Source of the DNA: an uncultured Acetatifactor sp.
GTDB taxonomy: Bacteria > Bacillota > Clostridia > Lachnospirales > Lachnospiraceae
NCBI GenBank assembly: GCA_910585665.1
Contig: CAJUFI010000017.1
Coordinates: 1-64,000, forward strand
Length of the DNA stretch: 64,000 nucleotides
Reading direction: 5' to 3'
Positions within the stretch are counted from its first letter, which is position 1; each line of letters begins with the position of its first letter. Of this stretch, positions 33,760 to 42,566 are shown in pieces. The position numbers and the translations under genes were made by a program. The notes beneath the pieces are model-generated. The model was not told where the DNA came from and made no database searches. It was given only the letters and a program-made list of their open reading frames with translations.

Positions 33760-33860
33760 GTATGGTACAGGGGGGTCTTTTGAGGGAAAGCCAAAAGCCG
33801 CAGGGCGGAAGGTTTTCAGGATGGTGGTGTTATGACTGGATAGAGAAGAGGGGCGTTGAA

Positions 33861-34046
33861 ATGATAGAGGTGACAAAACTGAACGGCGTGAAGGTTCTGG
33901 TGAATCCACATTTGTTTGAAGTGGTGGAGGAGACGCCCGATACGGTGATCACTCTTACTACGGGGAAAAAAATAATTGTAAAAGAAAGTAGACAAGAGAT
34001 CAAAAATCTTGTAATATTATATAGAAAGGGTATTTTTGCGGATTAA
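33861..34046 (+). CDS. flbD: Flagellar protein FlbD
   Basis: A 61-residue FlbD/SwrD-type protein: MIEVTKLNGVKVLVNPHLFE, then EETPDTVITLTTGKKIIVKE. In Bacillus subtilis the homologue SwrD raises stator power. The start ATG 33861 follows AGAGGGGCG; an upstream in-frame extension to 33717 would run through the hairpin and is not family-like. It directly precedes motA, which fits a role linked to the stator. Confidence 0.88.
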   Translation: MIEVTKLNGVKVLVNPHLFEVVEETPDTVITLTTGKKIIVKESRQEIKNLVILYRKGIFAD

Positions 34047-34076
34047 TCAAAAGAAGCAGAAGAGTAGGTGATTTTC

Positions 34077-34874
34077 GTGGATATTGCATCTTTAATTGGT
34101 ATTATTTTATGTTTCGCGATGATGCTTTATGGTATCATAGATGGTGCCGGCATCAATAACCTGGTAAAGGAGTATTGGAATTTCCCCTCGGCTATCATTA
34201 CCTTCGGCGGCGCTTTCGCTGCTACGCTGACATCACACAGCCTGGCAGACTACATAAGCGGCCTGAAGAGCTTCGGGCTGATATTCAAGGCTCCGATGGT
34301 GAATACCGCTGAGATGATTCGTAAGATTATCGATTTGTCCAATGTGGCCCGTAAGGAAGGCCTCCTCTCTCTGGAGGAAGCTGCCGCGGACATGGATGAT
34401 GCATTTCTGAAAAAGGGAATCCTTCTGATGGTAGACGGCACGGATCCTGAGCTGGTGCGCGCCATCATGGAGACGGAACTGGTCAGCATCGAGGGAAGGC
34501 ATAAGACCTGCATCGGTTTCTGGGACACTCTTGGAGCCATGGGTCCTGCCTGGGGTATGATCGGTACTCTGATTGGTCTGGTCGACATGTTGTATCATAT
34601 GGACAATGTGGCTACGCTGGGTCCCGCCATGGCTGTGGCTTTGATAACGACTTTCTACGGCTCCGTGCTTGCAAACGCAATCTGTACGCCGGTATCCAAC
34701 AAGCTGAAAGTCGACAACGCCGCGGAGATGATGCTGAAAGAAGTCATGATTGAGGGCCTGCTGTCCATTCAGGCCGGCGAGAACCCGAGGGTTATCGAAG
34801 AGAAGCTGAAATCTTTCCTGTCTCCTAATGAAAGAGAAGCCGCTTCTTCCGGAGAAGCAGGGGGTGAGGAGTAA
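34077..34874 (+). CDS. motA: Flagellar stator protein MotA
   Basis: A 265-residue membrane protein with four transmembrane helices, forming the pentameric part of the ion-driven stator with MotB. The cytoplasmic loop contains VARKEGLLSLEEAAADMDD, whose Arg and following Glu match the torque residues Arg90 and Glu98 of Escherichia coli MotA, and the GPAWGMIGTLIGLV motif lies at the third helix. A GTG start at 34077 follows AGGTGAT (MDIASLIGI); GTG 34068 is an alternative. The stop overlaps the motB start as TAATG. Confidence 0.95.
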   Translation: MDIASLIGIILCFAMMLYGIIDGAGINNLVKEYWNFPSAIITFGGAFAATLTSHSLADYISGLKSFGLIFKAPMVNTAEMIRKIIDLSNVARKEGLLSLEEAAADMDDAFLKKGILLMVDGTDPELVRAIMETELVSIEGRHKTCIGFWDTLGAMGPAWGMIGTLIGLVDMLYHMDNVATLGPAMAVALITTFYGSVLANAICTPVSNKLKVDNAAEMMLKEVMIEGLLSIQAGENPRVIEEKLKSFLSPNEREAASSGEAGGEE

Positions 34875-35701
34875 TGGCAAAGCGCAAAGAAGATGCGCCA
34901 GCACCGGGATCGCCGGCATGGATGGCGACTTTCAGTGATTTGATGAACCTCCTTCTCTGTTTCTTTGTCATGCTTTTTGCTATGTCCAGTATTGAGGAGG
35001 CCAAGCTGCAGGAGTTCGTAGCCGCCATGAACAATACTTTCAGCGTGTTCGATGGGGGCGCGTCAGCCATTGGAGACGGCTTTCTGATCAGTAATGGTGT
35101 CAGTCAGCTGAATGAGCTTGACCAGTACATCAACAGTACCGGAAAGACAGCAGACAGCGAGACGGACGGCGAGGATTTCAATGAGTTCGAGATGTCGCCG
35201 GAAGCCATGGAGGAGATTCTGCAGGATCAGATGCTGCAGGAGAACGAAGAGCGCGTGGAGGAGATGGAGGAAGCCCTCAGGGAAAACGACATCGCTGATG
35301 AGGTGGAAGTCAGCTTTACGGCGCAGTATGTGAAGCTTACGATGAACGGCGGCCTGCTTTTCGATTCGGGAAGCGCCCAGCTGAAGGACGAGGCGAAGCT
35401 GATCATCGACAAGGTGGGGCTGATGCTGGAGCGTTACGGGAATGGAGGCAGCATTGAAATCGAAGGCCACACGGACAATGTGCCGATGAAAAGCGCCCAA
35501 TACCCCAGCAACGAAGAACTGAGCAGCGCCAGGGCGCTGTCCGTGTTCTATTATTTGCTGGATACCACTTCATTGGATCCGATTAATCTGAAACATGCCG
35601 GAATGGGAGAGCGGGTACCGATTGCGGACAATGCCACCCCGGAGGGCAGAAGCAGGAACAGAAGGGTAGAAATCTTGATCTACAATCCGTCCCAGAAGTA
35701 A
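34874..35701 (+). CDS. motB: Flagellar stator protein MotB
   Basis: A 275-residue stator subunit. The single transmembrane helix (WMATFSDLMNLLLCFFVMLF) includes the ion-carrying Asp in FSDLMNLLL. The C-terminal OmpA-type peptidoglycan-binding domain has IEIEGHTDNVPM and LSSARALSVFYYLLD, then AGMGERVPIADNATPEGRSR with a final NRRVEILIY. Between them is an acidic plug/linker. It anchors the stator to the wall. Coupled to motA by the TAATG overlap. Confidence 0.96.
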   Translation: MAKRKEDAPAPGSPAWMATFSDLMNLLLCFFVMLFAMSSIEEAKLQEFVAAMNNTFSVFDGGASAIGDGFLISNGVSQLNELDQYINSTGKTADSETDGEDFNEFEMSPEAMEEILQDQMLQENEERVEEMEEALRENDIADEVEVSFTAQYVKLTMNGGLLFDSGSAQLKDEAKLIIDKVGLMLERYGNGGSIEIEGHTDNVPMKSAQYPSNEELSSARALSVFYYLLDTTSLDPINLKHAGMGERVPIADNATPEGRSRNRRVEILIYNPSQK

Positions 35702-35725
35702 GGCGGAGGAAAGGGTTTTCATGAT

Positions 35726-36268
35726 ATGAAGAAGAATTTGCTTAGCGTGCTGATATTGGTTCTGATGATTGTGAATATCGCTATGTCTGCGGTCATGATG
35801 ATGAGCGTCGTTGGCACGAACCAGAAGACAGCTGCCCTGATGGACAGCATCGAGGCCGCCATGAATCTGGAATTGAACAGTCCCGGCAGCTTTGCGGACG
35901 TGTCCCTGACGGATACGGAGACTTACAATGTGGGACAGATGACGATTCATCTTGAGTATTCCCAGGTAGTGGGAGAGGACGGCACAGTCGCTACCAGTAA
36001 TAAGCAGGTGTATATTGTCTTTGACATCGCCCTGCTGTTGGATAAGACACATGCCGACTATGAGCAGTACGGCGGGGACAACACAAGCCAGTATGACAGT
36101 ATGATCAAGGATGCCGTCGAGAATGTGGTGTCGAATTACACGGAGGAGGAGTGCCGGGCGGATTTCAGCGGCGCTATCAGGGATGAGATTCTAGACGCTA
36201 TCCAGAACCTGTTCCATTCGAAGGTCGTATACGGAATTACTCTCAGTAATGTAAAATATGGCGGCTGA
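35726..36268 (+). CDS. fliL: FliL-like flagellar protein
   Basis: A 180-residue protein with an N-terminal transmembrane helix (LLSVLILVLMIVNIAMSAVM) and an external domain, located between motB and fliM where FliL normally lies. The domain ends VVYGITLSNVKYGG, similar to the SPFH-like domain of FliL, which rings the stator. Overall similarity to FliL is modest, with the expected size and topology. Start ATG 35726 after AAAGGGTTTTCAT. Confidence 0.75.
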   Translation: MKKNLLSVLILVLMIVNIAMSAVMMMSVVGTNQKTAALMDSIEAAMNLELNSPGSFADVSLTDTETYNVGQMTIHLEYSQVVGEDGTVATSNKQVYIVFDIALLLDKTHADYEQYGGDNTSQYDSMIKDAVENVVSNYTEEECRADFSGAIRDEILDAIQNLFHSKVVYGITLSNVKYGG

Positions 36269-36334
36269 CGCGTAGGATGAGTATAGGCAATGCGACAGAC
36301 AGTCAAAGAAGAATTTGACAGGAGGTGAACCTGT

Positions 36335-37315
36335 GTGGCCGATATTCTTTCCCAGGCGGAGATAGATGCCCTGCTTTCGGCGATGTCTTCTGGCGAGCTT
36401 GACACCGATCAAATGCAGCAGAAGAATGAAAAAAAGGTTAAGATTTATGATTTCAGCAGTCCGACCAAGTTCTCGAAAGAGCATTTGAGGACATTGGAAA
36501 TCATATATGAGCATTACGCCAGGCTGCTTTCCACCAACCTTCCCGTATATCTGCGCAAGAACGTGCAGGTATCGGTGGTGGGTTCGGAAGCCATTAAGTT
36601 CAATGAATTTACCAATTCGTTGTCCAACCCTATCATTATGGGTGTGATCAATTTCTCCCCGTTGAACGGGTCGATCATCATGGAACTGGGCACGAATCTT
36701 GGATATGCCATGCTGGACCGCATGTTGGGCGGAAGCGGCCTGCCTTTGGAGAAAAGCAGAGACTTTTCCGAGATAGAGCAGACTATCATTGAAAAGATAT
36801 TAGTGATGTTCGCGCAGCTCCAGAGGGAGCCGTGGAAGAACGTTATTGATATAACCCCTGTGCTGAACCATCTGGAGACCAATCCGCAGTTCGCGCAGAT
36901 AATCGCACCCAATGAGATGGTCGCCATTGTGACGTTGAACATCAAGATTGGTGATGTTGAAGGCATGATGAACCTGTGCCTTCCTTTCCTTACACTAGAG
37001 GATATTATGGATAAGCTGAATACGAAGTATTGGTATTCTACCATGCAGGAGCAGCATGACGAGAATTATGAGATGTATATCGAGTCTCTGATTCGGAAAG
37101 TGAGCGTGCCTGTGAAAGCGGTGCTGGGTACCAGCACTATCTCTGTAAGCGATTTCACGAATCTGCAGGTAGGGGATTGTATCCGGCTGAATTCTTTAGT
37201 GGATCAGGATATGGATGTCTATGTAGGAAATATCAAAAAATTTACCGCATTACCCGGCACCGAAAGAGACTCTTATGCTGTCAGGATTACGTCGGTTATT
37301 AGAGAGGAGGAGTAA
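36335..37315 (+). CDS. fliM: Flagellar motor switch protein FliM
   Basis: A 326-residue C-ring protein. The N-terminal CheY-P-binding peptide is ADILSQAEIDALLSAM; then the CheC-like middle domain with LGYAMLDRMLGGSGLPLEK and a C-terminal SpoA domain (VSVPVKAVLGTSTISVSDF). It starts at GTG 36335 immediately after a perfect AGGAGGTGA. fliY follows after 3 bases and shares the N-terminal peptide, so both can bind phosphorylated CheY. Confidence 0.96.
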   Translation: MADILSQAEIDALLSAMSSGELDTDQMQQKNEKKVKIYDFSSPTKFSKEHLRTLEIIYEHYARLLSTNLPVYLRKNVQVSVVGSEAIKFNEFTNSLSNPIIMGVINFSPLNGSIIMELGTNLGYAMLDRMLGGSGLPLEKSRDFSEIEQTIIEKILVMFAQLQREPWKNVIDITPVLNHLETNPQFAQIIAPNEMVAIVTLNIKIGDVEGMMNLCLPFLTLEDIMDKLNTKYWYSTMQEQHDENYEMYIESLIRKVSVPVKAVLGTSTISVSDFTNLQVGDCIRLNSLVDQDMDVYVGNIKKFTALPGTERDSYAVRITSVIREEE

Positions 37316-37318
37316 ACA

Positions 37319-38710
37319 ATGGATGGTGCATTGTCTCAGGACGAGATAAACGCATTACTTTCCGGCATTGATTTGTCCGAGGACGATGAGTCCGGGACAG
37401 TTGGAAGCAGTAAAGGTGGCAACGAGAATGCGGAAGGCGCGGTTCAGAGTATGGAAGAAGCCAATGAATTGCTTTCGGATGTAGAGAAGGATGCCGTTGG
37501 GGAAGTCGCCAATATCAGTATGGGATCCTCGGCCACTACGCTGTATTCTCTTGTGAGCAGAAAAGTGAACATCACAACGCCGGTGGTGGAATTCGCTACA
37601 TGGGACGATCTGCTGAACCAATACGAGAGACCCTGTGTCTTTATCCAGATTAAGTATACGGTTGGTCTGGACGGCACGAATATATTGATTCTGAAGGAGC
37701 AGGATGTTAAGGTCATCACCGACCTGATGATGGGCGGCGATGGCACGAATACGGACGGGGAGCTGGGGGAGCTTCATTTGAGCGCCATATCCGAAGCCAT
37801 GAACCAGATGATGGGCGCGTCGGCCACATCCCTTTCCACGATGATGAAGACCAAAATCGATATCAGCCCGCCAGAGGCAGAACTGCTGGATTTGGCACAG
37901 GTTCGGAACGGAGAAGATATCTCGCCCTTTTTGAAAGGAATTTTCGTCAAGATTTCGTTCCGGATGCAGATTGACGATTTGGTAGACAGTTCCATCATGC
38001 AGCTTTATCCGATAGATTTTGCGCGCAAAGTCGTGGATACTTTCATGGATTCCCAGTCAGCGGCGCAGGAAAAGCCCCCTGTACAGGAGACGGCTCCCAC
38101 GAATACGGCAGCCAGCGCGCCGGCGGGTGCGAATCCTCAGGCCGCCATGGCTCAGACAGATATGAACGGGCAGGCTGGCACGAACATGGGAATGCCGACA
38201 GGAATGGGAGTGAATCCCCAGATGGACATGAATGCTGCGAATATGGGGATGAACCCGCAGATGATGGGGATGAACCCGCAGATGATGGGGATGAATCCGC
38301 AGATGATGGGGATGGGAATGGGGATGAATCCGCAGATGATGAATATGGGAATGAACCCGCAGATGATGGGTATGGGAGTGCCGGCGGGAACAGGTCAGCA
38401 GGCTCCCATGCAGAATATAAACGTTCAGCCCGCGCAGTTTCAGAGTTTTGCCAATGTGGGTGGCGCTGTGCCAGGGCAGGAAAATATCGGCCTTATCATG
38501 GATGTCCCATTGAACGTTACCGTAGAGCTTGGCCGTACGACCAAGTCGATTTCCGAGATTCTTGACTTTGCACCCGGCTCCATTATCGAACTGGAACGTA
38601 TTGCCGGTGAGCCCATAGACGTGCTGGTAAATGGTAAGTTCGTGGCAAAGGGAGAAGTGGTAGTAATTGAAGAGTGCTTCAGTGTAAGAATAACAGAGAT
38701 TATCAAGTAG
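37319..38710 (+). CDS. fliY: Flagellar motor switch phosphatase FliY (FliN-type)
   Basis: A 463-residue protein. The N-terminal peptide LSQDEINALLSG binds CheY-P. A CheC-like phosphatase domain follows, with two active-site copies (EKDAVGEVANISMG, and LSAISEAMNQMMG near residue 157). After residue about 270 a Met/Asn/Pro-rich linker contains near-identical repeats of GMNPQMM (bases 38219-38380), and the C-terminal SpoA/FliN domain begins NVTVELGRTTKSISEILDFA. It dephosphorylates CheY-P at the switch and completes the C ring. Start ATG 37319 after AGAGAGGAGGAGT. The repeat linker is unusual in length and composition. Confidence 0.95.
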   Translation: MDGALSQDEINALLSGIDLSEDDESGTVGSSKGGNENAEGAVQSMEEANELLSDVEKDAVGEVANISMGSSATTLYSLVSRKVNITTPVVEFATWDDLLNQYERPCVFIQIKYTVGLDGTNILILKEQDVKVITDLMMGGDGTNTDGELGELHLSAISEAMNQMMGASATSLSTMMKTKIDISPPEAELLDLAQVRNGEDISPFLKGIFVKISFRMQIDDLVDSSIMQLYPIDFARKVVDTFMDSQSAAQEKPPVQETAPTNTAASAPAGANPQAAMAQTDMNGQAGTNMGMPTGMGVNPQMDMNAANMGMNPQMMGMNPQMMGMNPQMMGMGMGMNPQMMNMGMNPQMMGMGVPAGTGQQAPMQNINVQPAQFQSFANVGGAVPGQENIGLIMDVPLNVTVELGRTTKSISEILDFAPGSIIELERIAGEPIDVLVNGKFVAKGEVVVIEECFSVRITEIIK

Positions 38711-38723
38711 GAGGAAGGTTACA

Positions 38724-39086
38724 ATGGCAAAGAATATTTTGATCTGCGATGACGCTGCATTCATGAGAATGATGATTAAGGGTATCTTGGGCAAAGGCGG
38801 CTACGATGTCGTAGGCGAGGCCGAGAATGGCCTGAAAGCGGTGGAGAAGTACAAGGAGCTCTCACCGGATCTTGTGCTGATGGACATTACGATGCCTGAG
38901 ATGGACGGTATCCAGGCTGTGAAGGAAATCAAGAAGATAGATGCGAACGCGAAGGTCATCATGTGTTCCGCCATGGGCCAGCAGGCGATGGTCGTTGAGT
39001 CTATCCAGGCCGGCGCGAAGGACTTCATTGTCAAGCCTTTCCAGGAGGATCGTGTCCTTGAAGCGGTGAAGAAGGTCATCGGTTAA
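38724..39086 (+). CDS. cheY: Chemotaxis response regulator CheY
   Basis: A 120-residue single receiver domain. The acidic pair is in ILICDDAAFMRMMIKG, the phosphorylated Asp is in LVLMDITMPEMDG (about residue 54), then the conserved Ser in IMCSAMGQQAMV and Lys in FIVKPFQEDR. When phosphorylated it binds FliM and FliY to change the direction of rotation. Start ATG 38724 after GTAGGAGGAAGGT. It lies between fliY and fliO, the common position in Firmicutes. Confidence 0.97.
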   Translation: MAKNILICDDAAFMRMMIKGILGKGGYDVVGEAENGLKAVEKYKELSPDLVLMDITMPEMDGIQAVKEIKKIDANAKVIMCSAMGQQAMVVESIQAGAKDFIVKPFQEDRVLEAVKKVIG

Positions 39087-39478
39087 TGGCGCTGCTGACA
39101 GGGACTCCGGGCAGCTATGCCCAGTTCATCACGGTTCTGTTGATATTTGTGGTGGTCCTTGGAATCACGGCTGTCGTCACCAGGTGGCTGGCCAGCTATC
39201 AAAAGCAGCAGAGCGTGAATGAGAATATAGAAGTAATAGAGACCACTCGTATTGCGAATAATAAGTATATCCAGATTATACGGGCAGGCGAGAAGTACAT
39301 GGTGATTGCTGTCTGCAAGGACACAGTTACCATGTTGGGCGAGATTCCGGAGGATTCGCTGAAGGCGACGAGACCTGTGCAGAACTTCGGCTTTAAAGAA
39401 CTTCTTGACAAGGCTATGAATAAAAAGGGCACCGCCCGGGAAGAGCCAAAGGATAATCAGTTGCATGATGAAAAATAA
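39086..39478 (+). CDS. fliO: Flagellar biosynthesis protein FliO (FliZ)
   Basis: A 130-residue protein with one N-terminal transmembrane helix (FITVLLIFVVVLGITAVVT) and a cytoplasmic FliO domain (VIETTRIANNKYIQIIRAGE, then KYMVIAVCKDTVTMLGEI). FliO acts as a scaffold for assembly of FliP and FliR in the export gate. The start ATG 39086 overlaps the stop of cheY (TAATG). Its end overlaps fliP by 14 bases. Confidence 0.88.
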   Translation: MALLTGTPGSYAQFITVLLIFVVVLGITAVVTRWLASYQKQQSVNENIEVIETTRIANNKYIQIIRAGEKYMVIAVCKDTVTMLGEIPEDSLKATRPVQNFGFKELLDKAMNKKGTAREEPKDNQLHDEK

Positions 39479-40259
39479 GCTTACATTCAAGCGGATATCA
39501 ACCGCAATATGCCTGCTGGTCACGGTGGGCATATTGTGTATTTTAAGTTCAATGACAGTATTTGCCAGCTCGGCGGAGACGGATGCTTCCAACGTCCTGA
39601 ACATCACTCTGAATGACGGGAACGGGGAAATCAACGGTACCCTCAGGATTCTGTTGACGCTGACGCTGATTTCCATTGCGCCCATCCTCATCATTATGAT
39701 GACGTCTTTCACGCGTATCATCATAGTGCTGCACTTCACTCGGGCGGCACTGAATACGCAGACGGCGCCGCCGAACCAGATTCTGATAGGGCTGGCCCTG
39801 ATACTTACTTTCTTTATCATGGAGCCAACGATAGCGGAAATCAACGAACAGGCCTATCAGCCCTATGAGGCCGGGGAGATTGAACTGGACGAGGCGCTGG
39901 AAAAAGGAGTCGCTCCGCTGAGGAAATTCATGTATCCACAGACCCAGCTGAAGGACGTGGAGCTGTTCATGGATATCTCAGGACAGGAATGGGATGGGGA
40001 GTCCCTGGACAGCATACCGATGTCCGTGCTGCTGCCGAGCTTTATGCTCAGCGAGCTGCGGATGGCGTTTTGGATAGGATTTGTGATCTATATTCCTTTC
40101 ATTGTCATTGACATGGTAGTGGCGTCCACACTGATGAGCATGGGCATGATGATGCTGCCTCCTACGACGATTTCCATGCCTTTCAAGATTCTGCTGTTCG
40201 TTTTGGCGGATGGCTGGAACCTGGTGATTGGGAAGCTGGTGGAAACGTTCTATTGGTAG
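39465..40259 (+). CDS. fliP: Flagellar type III export gate protein FliP
   Basis: A 264-residue polytopic protein, the core of the FliP5-FliQ4-FliR1 export gate. A signal sequence occupies residues 1-35; TSFTRIIIVLHFTRAALNTQ and TAPPNQILIGLALILTFFIM are the family signature, and AFWIGFVIYIPFIVIDMVVA leads to the last helices. Start ATG 39465 or 39468 overlaps the end of fliO, preceded by GGAAGAGCCAAAGGATAA. Confidence 0.97.
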   Translation: MMKNKLTFKRISTAICLLVTVGILCILSSMTVFASSAETDASNVLNITLNDGNGEINGTLRILLTLTLISIAPILIIMMTSFTRIIIVLHFTRAALNTQTAPPNQILIGLALILTFFIMEPTIAEINEQAYQPYEAGEIELDEALEKGVAPLRKFMYPQTQLKDVELFMDISGQEWDGESLDSIPMSVLLPSFMLSELRMAFWIGFVIYIPFIVIDMVVASTLMSMGMMMLPPTTISMPFKILLFVLADGWNLVIGKLVETFYW

Positions 40260-40305
40260 CGGGGGAGCGAGAGGGTATGTTTTGGATAAGGAGGGAATAT
40301 AGATT

Positions 40306-40578
40306 ATGACGATAGACAGCGTGATGGATATCACCAGGCAGGCCCTGTATCTGATCATCGAGGTGTCGCTGCCGGTATTGCTGGTGTCATTGTGCGTAGG
40401 TCTGGCGGTCAGTATCTTCCAGACGGTGACGTCTATCCAGGAACAGACGCTTACTTTTGTGCCGAAGATTATCTGTGTGTTCCTTTCTTTGGTGTTGTTT
40501 GGAAACTGGATGATGACGGCGCTGGTGGAGTTCATGACGAGCCTGTGGTCTAATTTCGGCATGTACATGGGCGGGTAG
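40306..40578 (+). CDS. fliQ: Flagellar type III export gate protein FliQ
   Basis: A 90-residue protein with two transmembrane helices forming a hairpin. The signature is VLLVSLCVGLAVSIFQTVTS then IQEQTLTFVPKI. It wraps around FliP in the export gate. Start ATG 40306 after AAGGAGGGAATATAGATT. Confidence 0.96.
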   Translation: MTIDSVMDITRQALYLIIEVSLPVLLVSLCVGLAVSIFQTVTSIQEQTLTFVPKIICVFLSLVLFGNWMMTALVEFMTSLWSNFGMYMGG

Positions 40579-40592
40579 CGGGAGCAGAAAGG

Positions 40593-41375
40593 ATGATCAA
40601 TTACTCCTTTTCCATTTATGATTTGGAATATTTTCTCCTGATTTTGGTTCGGGTGGCCTGTTTTGTGTATGTGGCCCCTTTCTTCAGCATGAGGAATACG
40701 CCTGCCAATGTAAGGGTCGCCATCAGCTTCTTTACGGCAGTGCTCTTATACCAGGCGCTGACCCCTGCGGAAGCGGTGGCCTATTCCTCGCTGACGGCGT
40801 ATACGGTCATTGTGCTGAAGGAAGCGCTGGTGGGACTGTTGATTGGGTTTGCGGCCAATATCTGCACCTCTATCGTGAATTTTGCCGGTTCTATCGCGGA
40901 TATGGAGACGGGGCTGTCCATGGTGACGCTGATGGATCCCACTTCCCGGGAGAGCACCAGCATCACCGGTGTCCTGTACCAGTATGTGCTGATGTTCATG
41001 ATGATCGCCACAGGGATGTACCGTTACCTGTTCGGGGCTTTGGCGGACACGTTTATCCTGATTCCTGTGAACGGAGCGGTGTTCCATACGGATTCGCTGA
41101 TGAATTCCATGCTGTCCTTTCTGCGGGATTATGTCATCATCGGGTTTCGGATCGTGCTGCCGATCTTCTGCTCCATCTTGCTGCTGAATGCGGTCTTAGG
41201 TGTGCTGGCGAAGGTGGCGCCGCAGATGAACATGTTTGCGGTGGGTATCCAGCTTAAGGTCCTGGTGGGGTTGTCTGTGCTGTTCTTCACGGCCAGCATT
41301 CTGCCCGGGATAGCGGATTTCATTTTTGAAGAGATGAAGAGAATGATTATTTCCTTTGTGGAGGGCATGACATGA
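40593..41375 (+). CDS. fliR: Flagellar type III export gate protein FliR
   Basis: A 260-residue protein with about six transmembrane segments, including RVACFVYVAPFFSMRNTPAN near the N-terminus and GFAANICTSIVNFAGSIADM in the middle, the family pattern. It completes the FliPQR gate. Start ATG 40593 after AGCAGAAAGG. Its last four bases overlap the flhB start as ATGA. Confidence 0.95.
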   Translation: MINYSFSIYDLEYFLLILVRVACFVYVAPFFSMRNTPANVRVAISFFTAVLLYQALTPAEAVAYSSLTAYTVIVLKEALVGLLIGFAANICTSIVNFAGSIADMETGLSMVTLMDPTSRESTSITGVLYQYVLMFMMIATGMYRYLFGALADTFILIPVNGAVFHTDSLMNSMLSFLRDYVIIGFRIVLPIFCSILLLNAVLGVLAKVAPQMNMFAVGIQLKVLVGLSVLFFTASILPGIADFIFEEMKRMIISFVEGMT

Positions 41376-42481
41376 TTCGCTATAATCTGCAGTTTTTCGC
41401 AAAGGAAGGCATGGGCGGCGAGAAGACAGAGCCCGCCACCCAGAAAAAGTTAAACGATGCGCGTAAGAAGGGGCAGGTGGCCAAAAGCCGTGAGATCACG
41501 AACGGACTGGAGCTGCTGGCGCTGTTCCTGATATTGAAGTTCTGGGTGGGGCACATGGGCGTGCAGTTCCTGGATATCTTCAATGCGATGTACAGTAGGA
41601 TTCCGGATGTGACAGTGTACTGGCAGGACACCATGCCTGAGAGGGATATCAGTATGCTTTTCCAGCAGATGCTGCTGGGCGTGCTGCTGATTATCGCGCC
41701 CATCCTGCTGGTGGGCTACCTGATCGCCTTCCTCACGGATGTGGCCCAGGTGAAGTGGAAGCCGACCTTAGAGCCCATGAAGCCAAAGTTCAACAAGCTG
41801 AATCCAATCAGCGGCTTCAAGAAGATTTTTTCCGTCAACGCTCTGGTGGAGCTTGTGAAGTCCGTGGCCAAGATTGGATTGATCGGATATATCTGCTATG
41901 CCTATCTGAAGGATAAATGGGTCATACTGTTCAATCTCTATGACGTGACTTTGATGCAGGCGCTGCAGCTGGTGGCGGACACGGTGACGAATCTGGGGAT
42001 ACGCATCGCGGTGTTCTATATGTTGATAGCATTTGCCGACTTCGCCTATCAGAAGATAAAGTTCGCCAATGATATGAAGATGACCAAGCAGGAGATCAAA
42101 GAGGAGTACAAGCAACAGGAAGGAGACCCTCAGATCAAGGGCAAGATCCGGCAGAAGATGCGCGAGACTTCCATGAGACGTATGATGCAGTCTCTGCCCC
42201 AGGCGGACGTGGTCATCACGAACCCCACCCATTACGCGGTGGCCATCAAGTATGATCCGGATGTGGCGGACGCGCCGCTGGTGATAGCAAAGGGTGAAGA
42301 TTATCTGGCGGCCCGTATCAAAGAAGTGGCCAAAGAGAACAAAATCGAGATCGTGGAGAACAAGCCGCTGGCCAGGATGCTTTACGCCAATGTGGACATA
42401 GGGCAGGCAGTGCCGCCGGAGCTGTACCAGGCGGTGGCGGAAGTGCTGGCTTTCGTATATCAGCTGCAAGGAAAGATTTAA
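41372..42481 (+). CDS. flhB: Flagellar type III export switch protein FlhB
   Basis: A 369-residue protein with four transmembrane helices and a cytoplasmic autocleaving domain. The N-terminus has EKTEPATQKKLNDARKKGQV, and the autocleavage site is NPTH in VVITNPTHYAVAIKYD (about residue 285), which controls the hook-to-filament substrate switch with FliK. Start ATG 41372 inside the end of fliR. Two hydrophobic-first residues blocks before the EKTEPAT motif (IRYNLQFFA) are normal for Firmicutes. Confidence 0.97.
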   Translation: MIRYNLQFFAKEGMGGEKTEPATQKKLNDARKKGQVAKSREITNGLELLALFLILKFWVGHMGVQFLDIFNAMYSRIPDVTVYWQDTMPERDISMLFQQMLLGVLLIIAPILLVGYLIAFLTDVAQVKWKPTLEPMKPKFNKLNPISGFKKIFSVNALVELVKSVAKIGLIGYICYAYLKDKWVILFNLYDVTLMQALQLVADTVTNLGIRIAVFYMLIAFADFAYQKIKFANDMKMTKQEIKEEYKQQEGDPQIKGKIRQKMRETSMRRMMQSLPQADVVITNPTHYAVAIKYDPDVADAPLVIAKGEDYLAARIKEVAKENKIEIVENKPLARMLYANVDIGQAVPPELYQAVAEVLAFVYQLQGKI

Positions 42482-42566
42482 AGGAATATGAGAAAAATCC
42501 CAGGGGTCTGAGCCCGGGAATCAGGATAGAGAATTTTGGATAGAAATCAGGGGAGGAGAGGACAGC

